Shown here: positions 35,670 through 45,252 of the stretch, one piece after another
Layout: each line of letters opens with the position of its first letter
How positions within the stretch are numbered: position 1 is the stretch's first letter
Source of the DNA: an uncultured Bacteroidota bacterium
GTDB lineage: Bacteria > Bacteroidota > Bacteroidia > B-17B0 > Aurantibacillaceae
DNA: 64,000 nucleotides
Assembly: GCA_937873155.1 (NCBI GenBank)
Contig: CALMVZ010000011.1
Coordinates: 1-64,000, forward strand
Reading direction: 5' to 3'
Position numbers and translations under genes: made by a program
Notes under the pieces: generated by a model
Database searches by the model: none
Told to the model about the DNA's origin: nothing
The model's input: only the letters and a program-made list of their open reading frames with translations

Positions 35670-37010
35670 ATGAAGACTGAAAATAAAATTTCCGTATTTG
35701 GTCTTGGTAAATTAGGATGTACTATGCTTGCGTGTTTTGCGCATAAAGGTTCCAGCGTTGTTGGGGTTGATATCAATGAAACATCCGTTTCAAAAATAAA
35801 CAGTAAAACGTCTCCGATTTACGAACCCGGTGTGGATGAACTGATCAAAAAAAATGCGGATAGAATAAGAGCAACGACAGATGCTGCTGATGCAGTAATG
35901 AATTCTGAAGCCAGTTTTATCATTGTTCCAACTCCGAGCGAAGAGAACGGTTCTTTTAATACAAAAGCGGTTGAATCTGTTGCAAAAGCAATAGGCGCTG
36001 CATTAAAAAATAAATCAGATTACCATTTGATCATTGTAACAAGTACCGTTTTACCCGGAGATACTGCAAGGGTCGTTAAAATATTAGAAGAGACCAGCGG
36101 CAAAAAATGTAATGTTGATTTCGGTGTTTGCTATAATCCTGATTTCATTGCGCTGGGAAGTATTGTTAAGGATTTTTTAAATCCGGATATGGTCCTTATT
36201 GGTGAATCTGATAAAAAAGCCGGTGATGTTTTGGATGAGATCCATTTAAGACTGGTTGACAACAAGCCTTCGATCAACAGAATGACTTTTGAGAATGCTG
36301 AATTGACCAAGATCGCATTGAACTCTTATTGCACGCTTAAGATCACTTTTGCAAATGTACTTGCTGACATTTGCGAAAAATTCCCTGGTGGAAATGTAAA
36401 TGTAGTTTCACAGGCATTAGGTTTTGATACACGGATCGGCCACAGATATCTGAAAGGCGGATTAAGTTATGGCGGCCCTTGTTTTCCCCGGGATAATAAA
36501 GCTTTTGCATGGACGGCTTCAAAATTAGGCGTTTCGCATTCGTTAGCTTCAAAAACCGATGAAGTAAATAATTTTCACCGCGATACAAGAATCCCTTCTA
36601 AACTCTTAGCTATTCTAAAAGAAAAGAATGCAAAAAGTATTTCTGTTCTTGGTTTAACCTATAAAGCTGATACAACATTGGTTGAAGAATCAGCAGCTAT
36701 TTCAGTAGTGAGATCACTTGCAAAAGAAAATATCCGGATCCATGTATACGATCCTGCAGGAATGACTGAAGGCAAGACTGCGTTAAGCGGGTTAAAAAAC
36801 GTTTCTTTCAAAGACACAGCGAAGGATTGCATCCAGGGAACAGATCTTTGTTTTGTTGCCTCTCCTTGGAAAGAATTTAAAACCCTTACAAAAGAAGATT
36901 TTAAAAGTGCAATGAAAACTCCGGTTATCTTTGATGCCTGGAGCTTATATGATTTTGAATCTGAAAAAGATATTGACTACCGACAAATTGGAAAATACAA
37001 CGGAAAGTAA
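35670..37010 (+). CDS. UDP-glucose/GDP-mannose dehydrogenase family enzyme
   Basis: This 446-residue protein has the N-terminal NAD motif FGLGKLG, PTPSEENG, the central catalytic-cysteine motif GGPCFPRDN (about 268-276) and a C-terminal VLGLTYKADT domain. These enzymes oxidise the C6 of an NDP-hexose in two NAD steps to a uronic acid. The substrate (UDP-Glc, UDP-HexNAc or GDP-Man) is not fixed by what I can see; the GDP-mannose epimerase-like neighbour leaves GDP-sugars open. The next gene starts directly after its stop. Confidence 0.9.
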   Translation: MKTENKISVFGLGKLGCTMLACFAHKGSSVVGVDINETSVSKINSKTSPIYEPGVDELIKKNADRIRATTDAADAVMNSEASFIIVPTPSEENGSFNTKAVESVAKAIGAALKNKSDYHLIIVTSTVLPGDTARVVKILEETSGKKCNVDFGVCYNPDFIALGSIVKDFLNPDMVLIGESDKKAGDVLDEIHLRLVDNKPSINRMTFENAELTKIALNSYCTLKITFANVLADICEKFPGGNVNVVSQALGFDTRIGHRYLKGGLSYGGPCFPRDNKAFAWTASKLGVSHSLASKTDEVNNFHRDTRIPSKLLAILKEKNAKSISVLGLTYKADTTLVEESAAISVVRSLAKENIRIHVYDPAGMTEGKTALSGLKNVSFKDTAKDCIQGTDLCFVASPWKEFKTLTKEDFKSAMKTPVIFDAWSLYDFESEKDIDYRQIGKYNGK

Positions 37011-38141
37011 ATGAAGATCGCGATAGTTGATACCGACCACTATTTTTACATTTATTCTCTTGTAACGCTTTTTGGCATTGATGGTAATGAGATAACCATT
37101 TACACCACACCTAAAATTCACAGCAGGTGTTTAGATGATCTGGCAGGCAGAACAGACATTAAGTATGTTGTAAGAGGAGAAAATGAACCCTGGGGTGACT
37201 TTTTACAAAAGCAGGTTGAACCGATAAATACGGCAGGTTATGGTTACGTCTTCTTATGTCCGATCTACAATTTTTATAAAGAACATTATCATTTCATTAA
37301 AAGACTAACCACTTTAAATATTCTTGTTGTATTTAATCTGAATGGCTGGGTAAACCCTCCGCTTACCAAACTAAAATGGTTCTGGCCTTCTTATTATAAA
37401 CGGAAGATATTAAAACTCATGAAGTGGATCGCTATTGATGAACACTTTCATGATCATGCCATAAAATTAGGTTGCAGAAATAATATTCTTCATATTCCAA
37501 GTTTGTTGTACGATCCGGAATATGTTTCAAAACGGCCACCGGTTAAACCTCCGATTAAGATCATTGTTCCCGGAAGCATTCATAAAGAAAGAAGGGATTA
37601 CGAAACTGTATTGGCTGCTATGGAAATTGTGCTGTCTAAACGAAAAGATTTTGAAGTGGTGCTTCTGGGTGATCCTATTGGAGAGTATGGAAAACAAATT
37701 CACAAAAAAGCCGAAGAGTTAAATAAAACATGTGGCAGGCCTTTTATTCAAACTTATACGAACGAATATAATGACGCAGAATTTCTAAGACAAATCGTAT
37801 TAGGACATTTTCTTATCGCTCCTGTTCTACCGGAATTTGAATTGGATGGGATCACTGAAGTATACGGCACTTCAAAAAGTACAGGCTCCTGTTTCGATAT
37901 TCTTGCTTATGCGATTCCAGGTGTATTTCCTTCGTGGCTTTCCGTGAACAAAAGATTTGATTCAAGCACACTCCGTTATAAGAATGAAAATGATCTTAGT
38001 ACGATCATTCTTGATTTTTTAGATCATCCTGAAAAGATCCAGAAATTAAGAGATAATGCTGTTCAGAATTCTTCTTATTATACGGTTAATAATGTGCGTT
38101 CGCGGATCTTAAAAACCATTCCGCCACCAAAAAAATACTGA
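37011..38141 (+). CDS. Putative glycosyltransferase, paralogue of the gene at 31220
   Basis: This 376-residue protein starts MKIAIVDTDHYFYIYSLVTLFG and carries a donor-domain-like VPGSIHKERRDYETVLAAM. Its C-terminal EVYGTSKSTGSCFDILAYAIPG and NSSYYTVNNVRSRIL are shared with the protein at 31220. I know of no named family for the pair. Its ATG follows the dehydrogenase stop with no gap. It is likely a cytoplasmic or membrane-associated sugar transferase of the glycan locus. Confidence 0.65.
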   Translation: MKIAIVDTDHYFYIYSLVTLFGIDGNEITIYTTPKIHSRCLDDLAGRTDIKYVVRGENEPWGDFLQKQVEPINTAGYGYVFLCPIYNFYKEHYHFIKRLTTLNILVVFNLNGWVNPPLTKLKWFWPSYYKRKILKLMKWIAIDEHFHDHAIKLGCRNNILHIPSLLYDPEYVSKRPPVKPPIKIIVPGSIHKERRDYETVLAAMEIVLSKRKDFEVVLLGDPIGEYGKQIHKKAEELNKTCGRPFIQTYTNEYNDAEFLRQIVLGHFLIAPVLPEFELDGITEVYGTSKSTGSCFDILAYAIPGVFPSWLSVNKRFDSSTLRYKNENDLSTIILDFLDHPEKIQKLRDNAVQNSSYYTVNNVRSRILKTIPPPKKY

Positions 38142-38143
38142 TC

Positions 38144-39172
38144 TTATTTTTTAGTCAATAATTGCTGCTGCCATTTCCAGGCTGTTCGCATTATATCTGA
38201 AAGACCATGTTTTGGCTGCCAATTCAATACCTTCTTTGCTTTTTCATTGCTGGAATAAATGGATACGATATCACCTTCTCTCCTGGGACCTGTCCTATAA
38301 TTTAATTTCAGATCATTTACATTCTCAAAACATTTTATGGCTTCCATTACGGTTATGCCCTCGCCTGTTCCCAAATTAAAGATCTCAATTTTTTCTGAAA
38401 ATTTTTCATCCATTGATTGCTTAAGAGCCAGGCTATGTGCTTCCGCAATATCCATTACATGGACAAAATCACGAACAGCTGTCCCGTCACGTGTTGGATA
38501 ATCCGTTCCGTTGATGATCAATTCTTTTCTGAAACCCGCTGCAACATTTGTTATTACAGGAACCAAATGATTGCCTTTTGAATGTAATAGTTCACCTATC
38601 TCTCCGGAAGTATGCGCACCCGCCGGATTAAAATATCGCAGTAATACAAAACGACTTTTGCTTTTCGGAGAAATATCTTGTATCATTTTTTCACAGATCT
38701 GTTTGGTCAGGGCGTAAGGACAAGCCGGTTCACCGAAAGGCGTATTCTCATAAACAGGAAGCGCTGTGATGTTGCCATAAACTGTACAGGATGAAGAAAA
38801 AATAAAGTGTTTTATCTCAAATTCTTCAGCGCATTTTAAAATATTTACCGTTGATGAGATATTGTTATGATAATACGCCAGGGGTTCATTCACCGATTCT
38901 AAAATATCTTTATACGCACCAAAATGTATAATTCCTACTGCGTTTGCATGTTCTTTAACTACATCCCGGGTTCTGTTAAGATCACATAGATCTATATCAT
39001 AATTTTTTATCGTAACTCCGGTTATTTTCCTGATCCCGTCAATACAAGAAGGGTTAGCGCGTGAAAGATCATCAATCGAAATCACCTCGAAACCCTTCTG
39101 GACCAGGTCAACAATTGTGTGAGACCCAATGTATCCCATCCCTCCCGTAACTATGACTTTTTTAGTGCTCAT
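38144..39172 (-). CDS. galE: UDP-glucose 4-epimerase
   Basis: The 342-residue extended SDR shows GGMGYIGSHT, SIDDLSRA, FSSSCTVYG, ACPYALTKQICEKMI (Tyr and Lys of the active site) and YFNPAGAH, all GalE signatures. It interconverts UDP-glucose and UDP-galactose (or the N-acetyl forms). It is the only minus-strand gene between plus-strand runs here. A second galE-like gene lies at 49958, and the two are clearly different copies. Confidence 0.9.
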   Translation of the reverse strand: MSTKKVIVTGGMGYIGSHTIVDLVQKGFEVISIDDLSRANPSCIDGIRKITGVTIKNYDIDLCDLNRTRDVVKEHANAVGIIHFGAYKDILESVNEPLAYYHNNISSTVNILKCAEEFEIKHFIFSSSCTVYGNITALPVYENTPFGEPACPYALTKQICEKMIQDISPKSKSRFVLLRYFNPAGAHTSGEIGELLHSKGNHLVPVITNVAAGFRKELIINGTDYPTRDGTAVRDFVHVMDIAEAHSLALKQSMDEKFSEKIEIFNLGTGEGITVMEAIKCFENVNDLKLNYRTGPRREGDIVSIYSSNEKAKKVLNWQPKHGLSDIMRTAWKWQQQLLTKK

Positions 39173-39222
39173 TTAATTGGTTTCTTAGCTCTGTAAAACT
39201 ACTAAAAATACCTGTTTTTGGT

Positions 39223-39230
39223 TATATTTG
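39223..39230 (+). promoter_or_regulatory. TAnnTTTG -7 element for the amidotransferase gene
   Basis: TATATTTG exactly fits the consensus. It overlaps the most upstream possible TTG start (39228), so translation must begin downstream of it, at 39249 or 39273. Confidence 0.45.
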
Positions 39231-39248
39231 TGTATAAATTACTCTGTT

Positions 39249-40370
39249 TTGACCCCTGTACGAAATTACCAAATGTGTTCACGTTGTATCATGGACACAA
39301 ATGATGATGCCAATATTGTTTTCGACCATGCAGGACATTGCAATTATTGCAATGATTATTTCGTTCAGAAGAACAAAACCAAAAAAACAGCTGAAGAATT
39401 AAAGCTGGAGCTCGATCAGATCATCCAAAAAATAAAAAAAGAAAAAGGCTCTAATACTTATGATTGCATTGTTGGCGTTAGTGGTGGTGTCGACAGTATG
39501 TATGTAGTTCATTTGCTTGTGCAATTCGGCTTAAACCCGCTCGTTGTGCATTACGATAATGGATGGGATTCTGAATTGGCCGTAAAAAACATTGAGGTCA
39601 TGCTAAACAAACTGAATGTTGATCTTAATACTTATGTGAACGATTGGGAAGAATTCAAAGATATTCAGCTTTCGTTCTTTAAAGCTTCTGTGATCGATAT
39701 CGAATTGATAACCGACCAGGCGATCATTGCTATCTTGTATAAACTAAGTCAGAAACACAAAATAAAATATGTCTTTACAGGACACAATGTTTCTACAGAA
39801 TCTATTTTACCTAAACATTGGTACCATTGGAAATTAGATGGATTAAACATCCGCTCAATACATTCCAGGTTCGGAACTAAAAAAATTAAGACTTATCCTA
39901 TAGTCAGTTATTTTGATCAGTACTATTTAAATAAGACTAAAAAGATCCGACAATACTCTTTATTGAATTATGTCAATTACAACAAAGCTGAAGCGAAAGA
40001 ATTACTTAAGAAAGAATACGGCTGGATTGATTACAGCGGCAAACATAATGAATCTATCTTCACACGTTTTTACCAGAACTATATTTTACCGCTTAAATTC
40101 AAAGTTGATAAACGAAAAGCGCATTTGTCATCTTTGATCTGCTCTGATCAGATCACCCGGGAAGAAGCTCTGGCTGAAATGAAAAACAAACCATGGGAAA
40201 CACAACAAACCGCCGAAGATAAATTATACGTGATCAAAAAACTGGGGCTGACAGAAGAATGGTTCGATAAGTGGATCAAAGAAGCTCCCGTTTCACATTT
40301 CGCATACCCAAGTTATTTGACACGTCACGAAAAAATTGTTCAGAACATAAAAAAACTATTCGGAAAGTGA
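39249..40370 (+). CDS. N-acetyl sugar amidotransferase, WbpG/PseA-like
   Basis: The enzyme has an N-terminal zinc-ribbon-like CSRCIMDT...CNYCNDY and a PP-loop ATP-binding VGVSGGVDS (about residue 80), as in WbpG-type enzymes that convert a C3 acetamido group to an acetamidino group on O-antigen sugars. WbpG normally receives ammonia from HisH/HisF-like partners; none is visible in this window. The start is uncertain: TTG at 39249 keeps the NYQ before the first Cys seen in homologues I recall, while the ATG at 39273 gives MCSRC. It is the first gene of the rightward run 39249-44385. Confidence 0.82.
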   Translation: MTPVRNYQMCSRCIMDTNDDANIVFDHAGHCNYCNDYFVQKNKTKKTAEELKLELDQIIQKIKKEKGSNTYDCIVGVSGGVDSMYVVHLLVQFGLNPLVVHYDNGWDSELAVKNIEVMLNKLNVDLNTYVNDWEEFKDIQLSFFKASVIDIELITDQAIIAILYKLSQKHKIKYVFTGHNVSTESILPKHWYHWKLDGLNIRSIHSRFGTKKIKTYPIVSYFDQYYLNKTKKIRQYSLLNYVNYNKAEAKELLKKEYGWIDYSGKHNESIFTRFYQNYILPLKFKVDKRKAHLSSLICSDQITREEALAEMKNKPWETQQTAEDKLYVIKKLGLTEEWFDKWIKEAPVSHFAYPSYLTRHEKIVQNIKKLFGK

Positions 40371-40374
40371 TAGG

Positions 40375-42357
40375 ATGAAACTCGAAGGTCAGAACATACT
40401 TATTCTATCTAATGAGCCCTGGGGTAACATCTGGTATTCGAAACACAACTACGCTAATGAGCTTTCGAAAAAGAACAAGGTTTACTTCTTAAATCCTCCT
40501 GTTCCGTTCTCACTGACCAAGTCCTTTTACTCAAAAATAAGATCTGAAAAGATCAGCGATAACCTCACTGTTATCGAATACGCCAATATTTTACCGGTTA
40601 GTTTGTTCAATTTCTGGAAACTGAACGATAAGATGGTCCTCCGGCGCTTAAAGAACTATTTTACAAAGAGCAACATTCACGATCTTTTGTTCTGGACCTT
40701 TGATCCGATCCGTCTTGCGTTTCCGGAAATGCTTCATCCAAAAAAGATCATACTTCATGTGGTCGATGATTATAAATTCACTTTTGAAGCGGAAAAGCTG
40801 CTCGCTGCCAAAGCGCAGCACATTTTTTGTGTTTCAGCAGAACTTTCCGAACGCTATAAAAAATATAATTCCAATATCAGTGTTCTTCCACATGTTATTC
40901 CTGACGATGAATTTTTACCGTTTAATCGTAAAAAAGGAAATCCCATAACAGGAGTTTTTATCGGTAAAATAGATGATAGAATTGATCTTGGTTTTAACAT
41001 GGAGATCTTCAAATCATTTCCTTCTGTACAATTCAAGATCATAGGGACAACTAACGAAGCCTTCAGGGAACTTCTGATAAAAGAAAATCTGAACAACGTG
41101 ATCCTGATCCCGCCGATCAGATCGGCTGAGATAAAAAATTATGTGCATGATGCGGACTTTTGCTTCATATTTAAAAAGAATTATATAGGAAATAATATTT
41201 CAAGCCATAAACTATTGCAATACATAGCTCAAGGCAAACCGATCTTCGGAACGGATTTTTCTGACATGAACCCGGAAGTTAAAAACACTTTATACTTAAC
41301 TAATAGTATTTCTGAAATTAAAAACAAACTAAGTGCATTTATCACGAATGGTGAATCTTCAGACAAAGTCAACATACGGATCGATCACTGCAAACAACGC
41401 ACTTTCTCAAAAATACTTTCAAGGATCGAGGCAATCTTAGAGCAAACGCCTTCGAATGCTTATCTTTACTACAGTAAGATCTCACGGAAAACAAAGCTGT
41501 TCAATATATTCAGAAAAGCATTTACAAATCCGTTCCTGGATGGAATCCTGTCAAAGATCATGCATAACTCACCTGCTCTACGACCTGTCTTTTTGAAAAT
41601 GAATCCTCCTGAATATCTCTATAAAAAACCGTCATTGAGGAATTATCAATGGAATGGCATAAAAATGAAGCTGGATATTTCAAACCTGGTTGACAATTGC
41701 ATTTATTTTTGCACAGAACAAAGGGCCTTAGATCGCTTTATAAGTCATTTTAAACCTGATGATACTATCGTTGATGTTGGCGCAAATATTGGCTACACCA
41801 CTCTGCTGTTTTCAAAAGCTGTTCCTGAAGGGAATGTGTTAAGCTTTGAGCCTTCTAAAGAATTATTCAATACAGTGAAAGAACATTTGTCTCTTAATAA
41901 AATTAAAAATGCAACCGTTCTGAATATCGGGCTGGGAGAAAAAGAAAAGTCAGCCTTACTTTATAAAGTAAGTGAAAATAATTCCGGCATGAACCGTGTT
42001 TTTGAGCATGCAGAAACCGCTTTTAATTCAGAAAATGTCATTATAAAAACGCTTGACCACGTAGTGAAAGAACAAAAGATAGAAAAAGTGAACGCCCTTA
42101 AAATAGATGTGGAAGGTTACGAATTCAAGATCCTGAAAGGCGCTTACAATACTATTAAAGCTAATAAACCTATTCTGCTGGTAGAAATTGATGATCTTAA
42201 TTTAAAAGAACAACAATCCAGCCCCTCAGAAGTTTTTAAATTTTTGTCTGATCTGAATTATTCTGTTTTTGAGGCCACCAATTTGGAACCAATAGATTTT
42301 TCGAAAGATCATTCCGGTATTCATTTTGATGTTATCTGTTTTCAAAAAAAAAATTAA
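40375..42357 (+). CDS. Glycosyltransferase fused to an FkbM-type methyltransferase
   Basis: Residues 1-370 are a GT-B-like glycosyltransferase (MKLEGQNILILSNEPWGNIWY; later LLQYIAQGKPIFGTDFSDMNPEV). Residues about 425-660 form an FkbM-family methyltransferase with SAM motif VDVGANIGYTT, LSFEPSKELF and LKIDVEGYEFKILKGA. Such a fusion would add a sugar and methylate it or an adjacent group. The gene ends in a run of ten A (42344-42353) just before the stop. The free-standing FkbM gene at 44368 is separate. The next ATG (42359) follows the stop by 1 base. Confidence 0.85.
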   Translation: MKLEGQNILILSNEPWGNIWYSKHNYANELSKKNKVYFLNPPVPFSLTKSFYSKIRSEKISDNLTVIEYANILPVSLFNFWKLNDKMVLRRLKNYFTKSNIHDLLFWTFDPIRLAFPEMLHPKKIILHVVDDYKFTFEAEKLLAAKAQHIFCVSAELSERYKKYNSNISVLPHVIPDDEFLPFNRKKGNPITGVFIGKIDDRIDLGFNMEIFKSFPSVQFKIIGTTNEAFRELLIKENLNNVILIPPIRSAEIKNYVHDADFCFIFKKNYIGNNISSHKLLQYIAQGKPIFGTDFSDMNPEVKNTLYLTNSISEIKNKLSAFITNGESSDKVNIRIDHCKQRTFSKILSRIEAILEQTPSNAYLYYSKISRKTKLFNIFRKAFTNPFLDGILSKIMHNSPALRPVFLKMNPPEYLYKKPSLRNYQWNGIKMKLDISNLVDNCIYFCTEQRALDRFISHFKPDDTIVDVGANIGYTTLLFSKAVPEGNVLSFEPSKELFNTVKEHLSLNKIKNATVLNIGLGEKEKSALLYKVSENNSGMNRVFEHAETAFNSENVIIKTLDHVVKEQKIEKVNALKIDVEGYEFKILKGAYNTIKANKPILLVEIDDLNLKEQQSSPSEVFKFLSDLNYSVFEATNLEPIDFSKDHSGIHFDVICFQKKN

Positions 42358-42358
42358 G

Positions 42359-43477
42359 ATGCAGAAACACATTATAATGATAATTGCTAATAGTCCAAGC
42401 CCGTCTTACTTCCGATGGTTCGCTGAATTAAATAGTAAGGAAAAGCAATTCCGTTTTACCTATGTATTTTTATTGACTGAAAATACTAACATGGCCGATG
42501 TCTTTAAAAGCTATGGTGTTGATGTGCGTTGGTATTATTTCAACTATGCTAAACCCAAACAGGGCCAGTTCATTCGTTTAACTTTTCAGCTACTGCGGTT
42601 GTTCTTAAAATTAAAACCGGATGTTGTACACACAAATCTATTTGATGACAGCTTGCCCGGATTATTTGCTGCCCGTTTAGCCGGCATCAAAAAAAGGATC
42701 GTCACTAAACAGGATACCGGCTATCATATTTTATATTATCCCCGATACATAAAATTAGATAGATTTATCAATTCCAATGCTACTCATATTCTTCCAACTT
42801 CTATCGAAACCAAGGAGCTCATAATGAAATACGAAAATCCACCCATAGAAAAAGTGAAGATCGTCAATCATGGCATGAGCGAACAAGGTATCACTAATAC
42901 AACTCCGGAACAAGTTACTGCATTCAAAAAAAAATACGGATTAGAGAACAAGATCGTGCTAGGTTCGGTAAGCAGGTATATAGAATTAAAAGGTTACCGT
43001 TATATCATTTCGGCAGCTAAGCTTGCAGTTCAAAAATATCCAAACCTGCATTTTATTTTTATTGGTACAGGGCAACAAAAAGACGAATTACAAAGTCTTG
43101 TGGATCAAAATGACCTCAAAAAATATATTACGCTTACCGGGAAGATAGATTTTGAATTGATCCCTGCTGCTTACCAATCCATGGATATTTTCATTCACGC
43201 ATCCGAAGTAGAGGCCTTTGGCTTTGTATTTCCGGAAGCGATGTTCAATAAAGTACCCATCATTTCTACTAATGTTGGAGCAGTCCGTGATGCACTAACT
43301 CACAAGGAAAATGCTTATGTAACTAAATTTAAAAATCCCGAAGATATTGTTGCCGGCATTGACTTTATGATGCAAACTGACAGAGCCGAGATCGCTGAGA
43401 AAGCTTACAAAATATGCCGGGAAAGATTTTCAATTGAAAAAATGTGGGAGAATTTTAAAACTATGTTTAACAACTGA
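42359..43477 (+). CDS. Glycosyltransferase family 4 protein
   Basis: From the ATG at 42359 the protein has 372 residues. The family GT4 C-terminal donor region is clear: VLGSVSRYIELKGYRYIISA, then ASEVEAFGFVFPEAMFNKVPIIST with the expected E-x7-E-like pattern. The frame is open upstream to 42326, but that would overlap the preceding gene, so the ATG just past the previous stop is preferred. The stop shares one base with the next start (TGATG). Confidence 0.88.
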   Translation: MQKHIIMIIANSPSPSYFRWFAELNSKEKQFRFTYVFLLTENTNMADVFKSYGVDVRWYYFNYAKPKQGQFIRLTFQLLRLFLKLKPDVVHTNLFDDSLPGLFAARLAGIKKRIVTKQDTGYHILYYPRYIKLDRFINSNATHILPTSIETKELIMKYENPPIEKVKIVNHGMSEQGITNTTPEQVTAFKKKYGLENKIVLGSVSRYIELKGYRYIISAAKLAVQKYPNLHFIFIGTGQQKDELQSLVDQNDLKKYITLTGKIDFELIPAAYQSMDIFIHASEVEAFGFVFPEAMFNKVPIISTNVGAVRDALTHKENAYVTKFKNPEDIVAGIDFMMQTDRAEIAEKAYKICRERFSIEKMWENFKTMFNN

Positions 43478-44385
43478 TGGAATGTCTTATTTGCGGAGGT
43501 AACAATTTTAAACCTTACTACTATCCGCCGAACATATTTAATAATAAAACATTCACTTATCATGAATGTACTTCATGTTATTCAGCCCGGATATCTCCAT
43601 TTCCAAATGATGAGGACATGGCGCTAATGTATGGTTCAAATGATCATGCTTATTTATTGTCGTTAAAAGACGGTGAACAGCTATCTTATAGTTTAAATTA
43701 TCCAAAATATAATCACCAGGGTTTCCAGCTTCATTTCTTTAAAAAATACAATTACAAACAATACGGCACCACACTTTTGGATATTGGATGTGGCAGCGGT
43801 TTTTACATGAACTACGCGCAAAATTTTGGATTCACCTGTTACGGAATTGAATTCAGTGAAGACTTTGCAAAATTGTTACGTGCAAAGACCGGTTTGGATA
43901 TTTATGGCTTTAAAGAATTTTCGGAAAGATTTCCCGGAGAAAAAAAGTTTGATATTATCCATTTGGGCCATGTATTGGAACACAGCATTGAACCAAAGCA
44001 ATTCATTGAAAGTCTGAAAAAATACGCACATCCCGAAACTGTTTTTGTTGTCGATGGGCCGCTGGAAAAAAACAAGTGCTTATCACGGTTCATAATTAAA
44101 TGCGGTTCTTTATTAAAAGGAAACCGATCCAATACTTATCATCCGCAGCATATTACTTTTACTGATTTCAATTCCCAATTAACTTTTTTTGAAAGGGCGG
44201 GTTTTACAAAATTAAATTATGAAGTGCAGGAACAAATGTTCCCTTTTCCTTCTGAATTTAAGATAAGCCATCCTTTCCGGTCCATGCTATTCCTTTTAGC
44301 AAGGCTCTCGATCAATATCTCGAAATTAAATTCAAAATGGGGAAATGTTTTTCATTACGCCGGTAAATTAAAACGGAAGTCCTAA
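43477..44385 (+). CDS. Class I SAM methyltransferase with N-terminal zinc-binding motif
   Basis: The 302-residue protein begins with a Cys4-like zinc site (CLICGG...CTSCYS) and has SAM motif LLDIGCGSGFY (about 100), followed by DIIHLGHVLEH. This Methyltransf_23-like layout is common in sugar C- or O-methyltransferases of glycan loci, such as NDP-sugar C-methyltransferases. It is translationally coupled to the upstream GT4 (1-base overlap) and convergent with the FkbM gene, sharing 18 bases. Confidence 0.85.
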   Translation: MECLICGGNNFKPYYYPPNIFNNKTFTYHECTSCYSARISPFPNDEDMALMYGSNDHAYLLSLKDGEQLSYSLNYPKYNHQGFQLHFFKKYNYKQYGTTLLDIGCGSGFYMNYAQNFGFTCYGIEFSEDFAKLLRAKTGLDIYGFKEFSERFPGEKKFDIIHLGHVLEHSIEPKQFIESLKKYAHPETVFVVDGPLEKNKCLSRFIIKCGSLLKGNRSNTYHPQHITFTDFNSQLTFFERAGFTKLNYEVQEQMFPFPSEFKISHPFRSMLFLLARLSINISKLNSKWGNVFHYAGKLKRKS

Positions 44386-45252
44386 CTTCACAGCTATCTC
44401 TTTTTTACAGATCAGAAAATTATACCCATCGCTTTTGGAAAGGGTTTCCATTTTTCTGGCGCCTTTTTGCTCGTTAATATTATAATACAGGTACGGAATA
44501 TCTTTGATCATCCCCTGAACCTTTGCAGCAATATTATCATCTAAGATCTCAATAAGCATAGTTGGCTCAAATTGCTCCAGATATTTTCCAAACCCTTCTA
44601 ATAGTTCGGGTTCGTGTGTTTCCACGTCGATTTTTATCAGGTCGATCCTTTCTATACACTGCTCTTCAATAAAAGTTTCGAGTTTAATAGTTTTTATCTT
44701 AGCGCCTCCGACTTTTGAATTGTTAGGCCTGAGGTTTACATTTACTGTAGCCGCGTACGAATGATCGCTGCTCAGATCGTCATAAATAAGCGCTTCACCG
44801 TCTACACTCGAAAGTGCTTTGTCCACACAAAGAATATCGTAATTATTTAACTGTATGTTCTTTTGAAGCATTGCCTGAACGCTTTTAAGCGGTTCAAAAG
44901 CCACAACGGTTGCCCTCGGATTTACTTCTTTAGCGATCAGAGAATAGATCCCGGTATTGGCACCAGCATCTATAATGTAATTCGAGTTCTTACAAAGTTC
45001 TGTCCAGTATTTCAGTGAAGTTACTTCCCAGGCATTGTTAAATAAGCCGCCCCAGAAAATTTCGTTTTCTACAAGGTATCCGTAATGCCACATTAAAAAA
45101 TTATGATCCTTATCAATAACAACTTTAAAATCACCTTTGAAATGAAGATGCCGGTATGTATTTGGCGATAATTTAAAAAAATACTTTAGTACGGTAAATA
45201 TGTACTTCTTAAAAGGAACTGCGTTATAAAACCATTTAAAAAAGCGTCTCAT
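44368..45252 (-). CDS. FkbM family methyltransferase
   Basis: The protein has 294 residues from the ATG at 45252; a TTG at 45258 adds two. SAM-binding IIDAGANTGIYSL, VVAFEPLKSVQAML and the FkbM block IDLIKIDVETHEPELLEGF are all visible. These enzymes methylate hydroxyl groups on sugars or polyketides. It resembles the C-terminal half of the fusion at 40375 by family, but not closely. The two methyltransferases could decorate different positions of the glycan. Confidence 0.87.
   Translation of the reverse strand: MRRFFKWFYNAVPFKKYIFTVLKYFFKLSPNTYRHLHFKGDFKVVIDKDHNFLMWHYGYLVENEIFWGGLFNNAWEVTSLKYWTELCKNSNYIIDAGANTGIYSLIAKEVNPRATVVAFEPLKSVQAMLQKNIQLNNYDILCVDKALSSVDGEALIYDDLSSDHSYAATVNVNLRPNNSKVGGAKIKTIKLETFIEEQCIERIDLIKIDVETHEPELLEGFGKYLEQFEPTMLIEILDDNIAAKVQGMIKDIPYLYYNINEQKGARKMETLSKSDGYNFLICKKEIAVKLGLPF

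Noticed and set aside
39228-39248. Most upstream TTG start for the amidotransferase gene
   Set aside because: It lies within the TATATTTG -7 element, so it would precede the transcript start.
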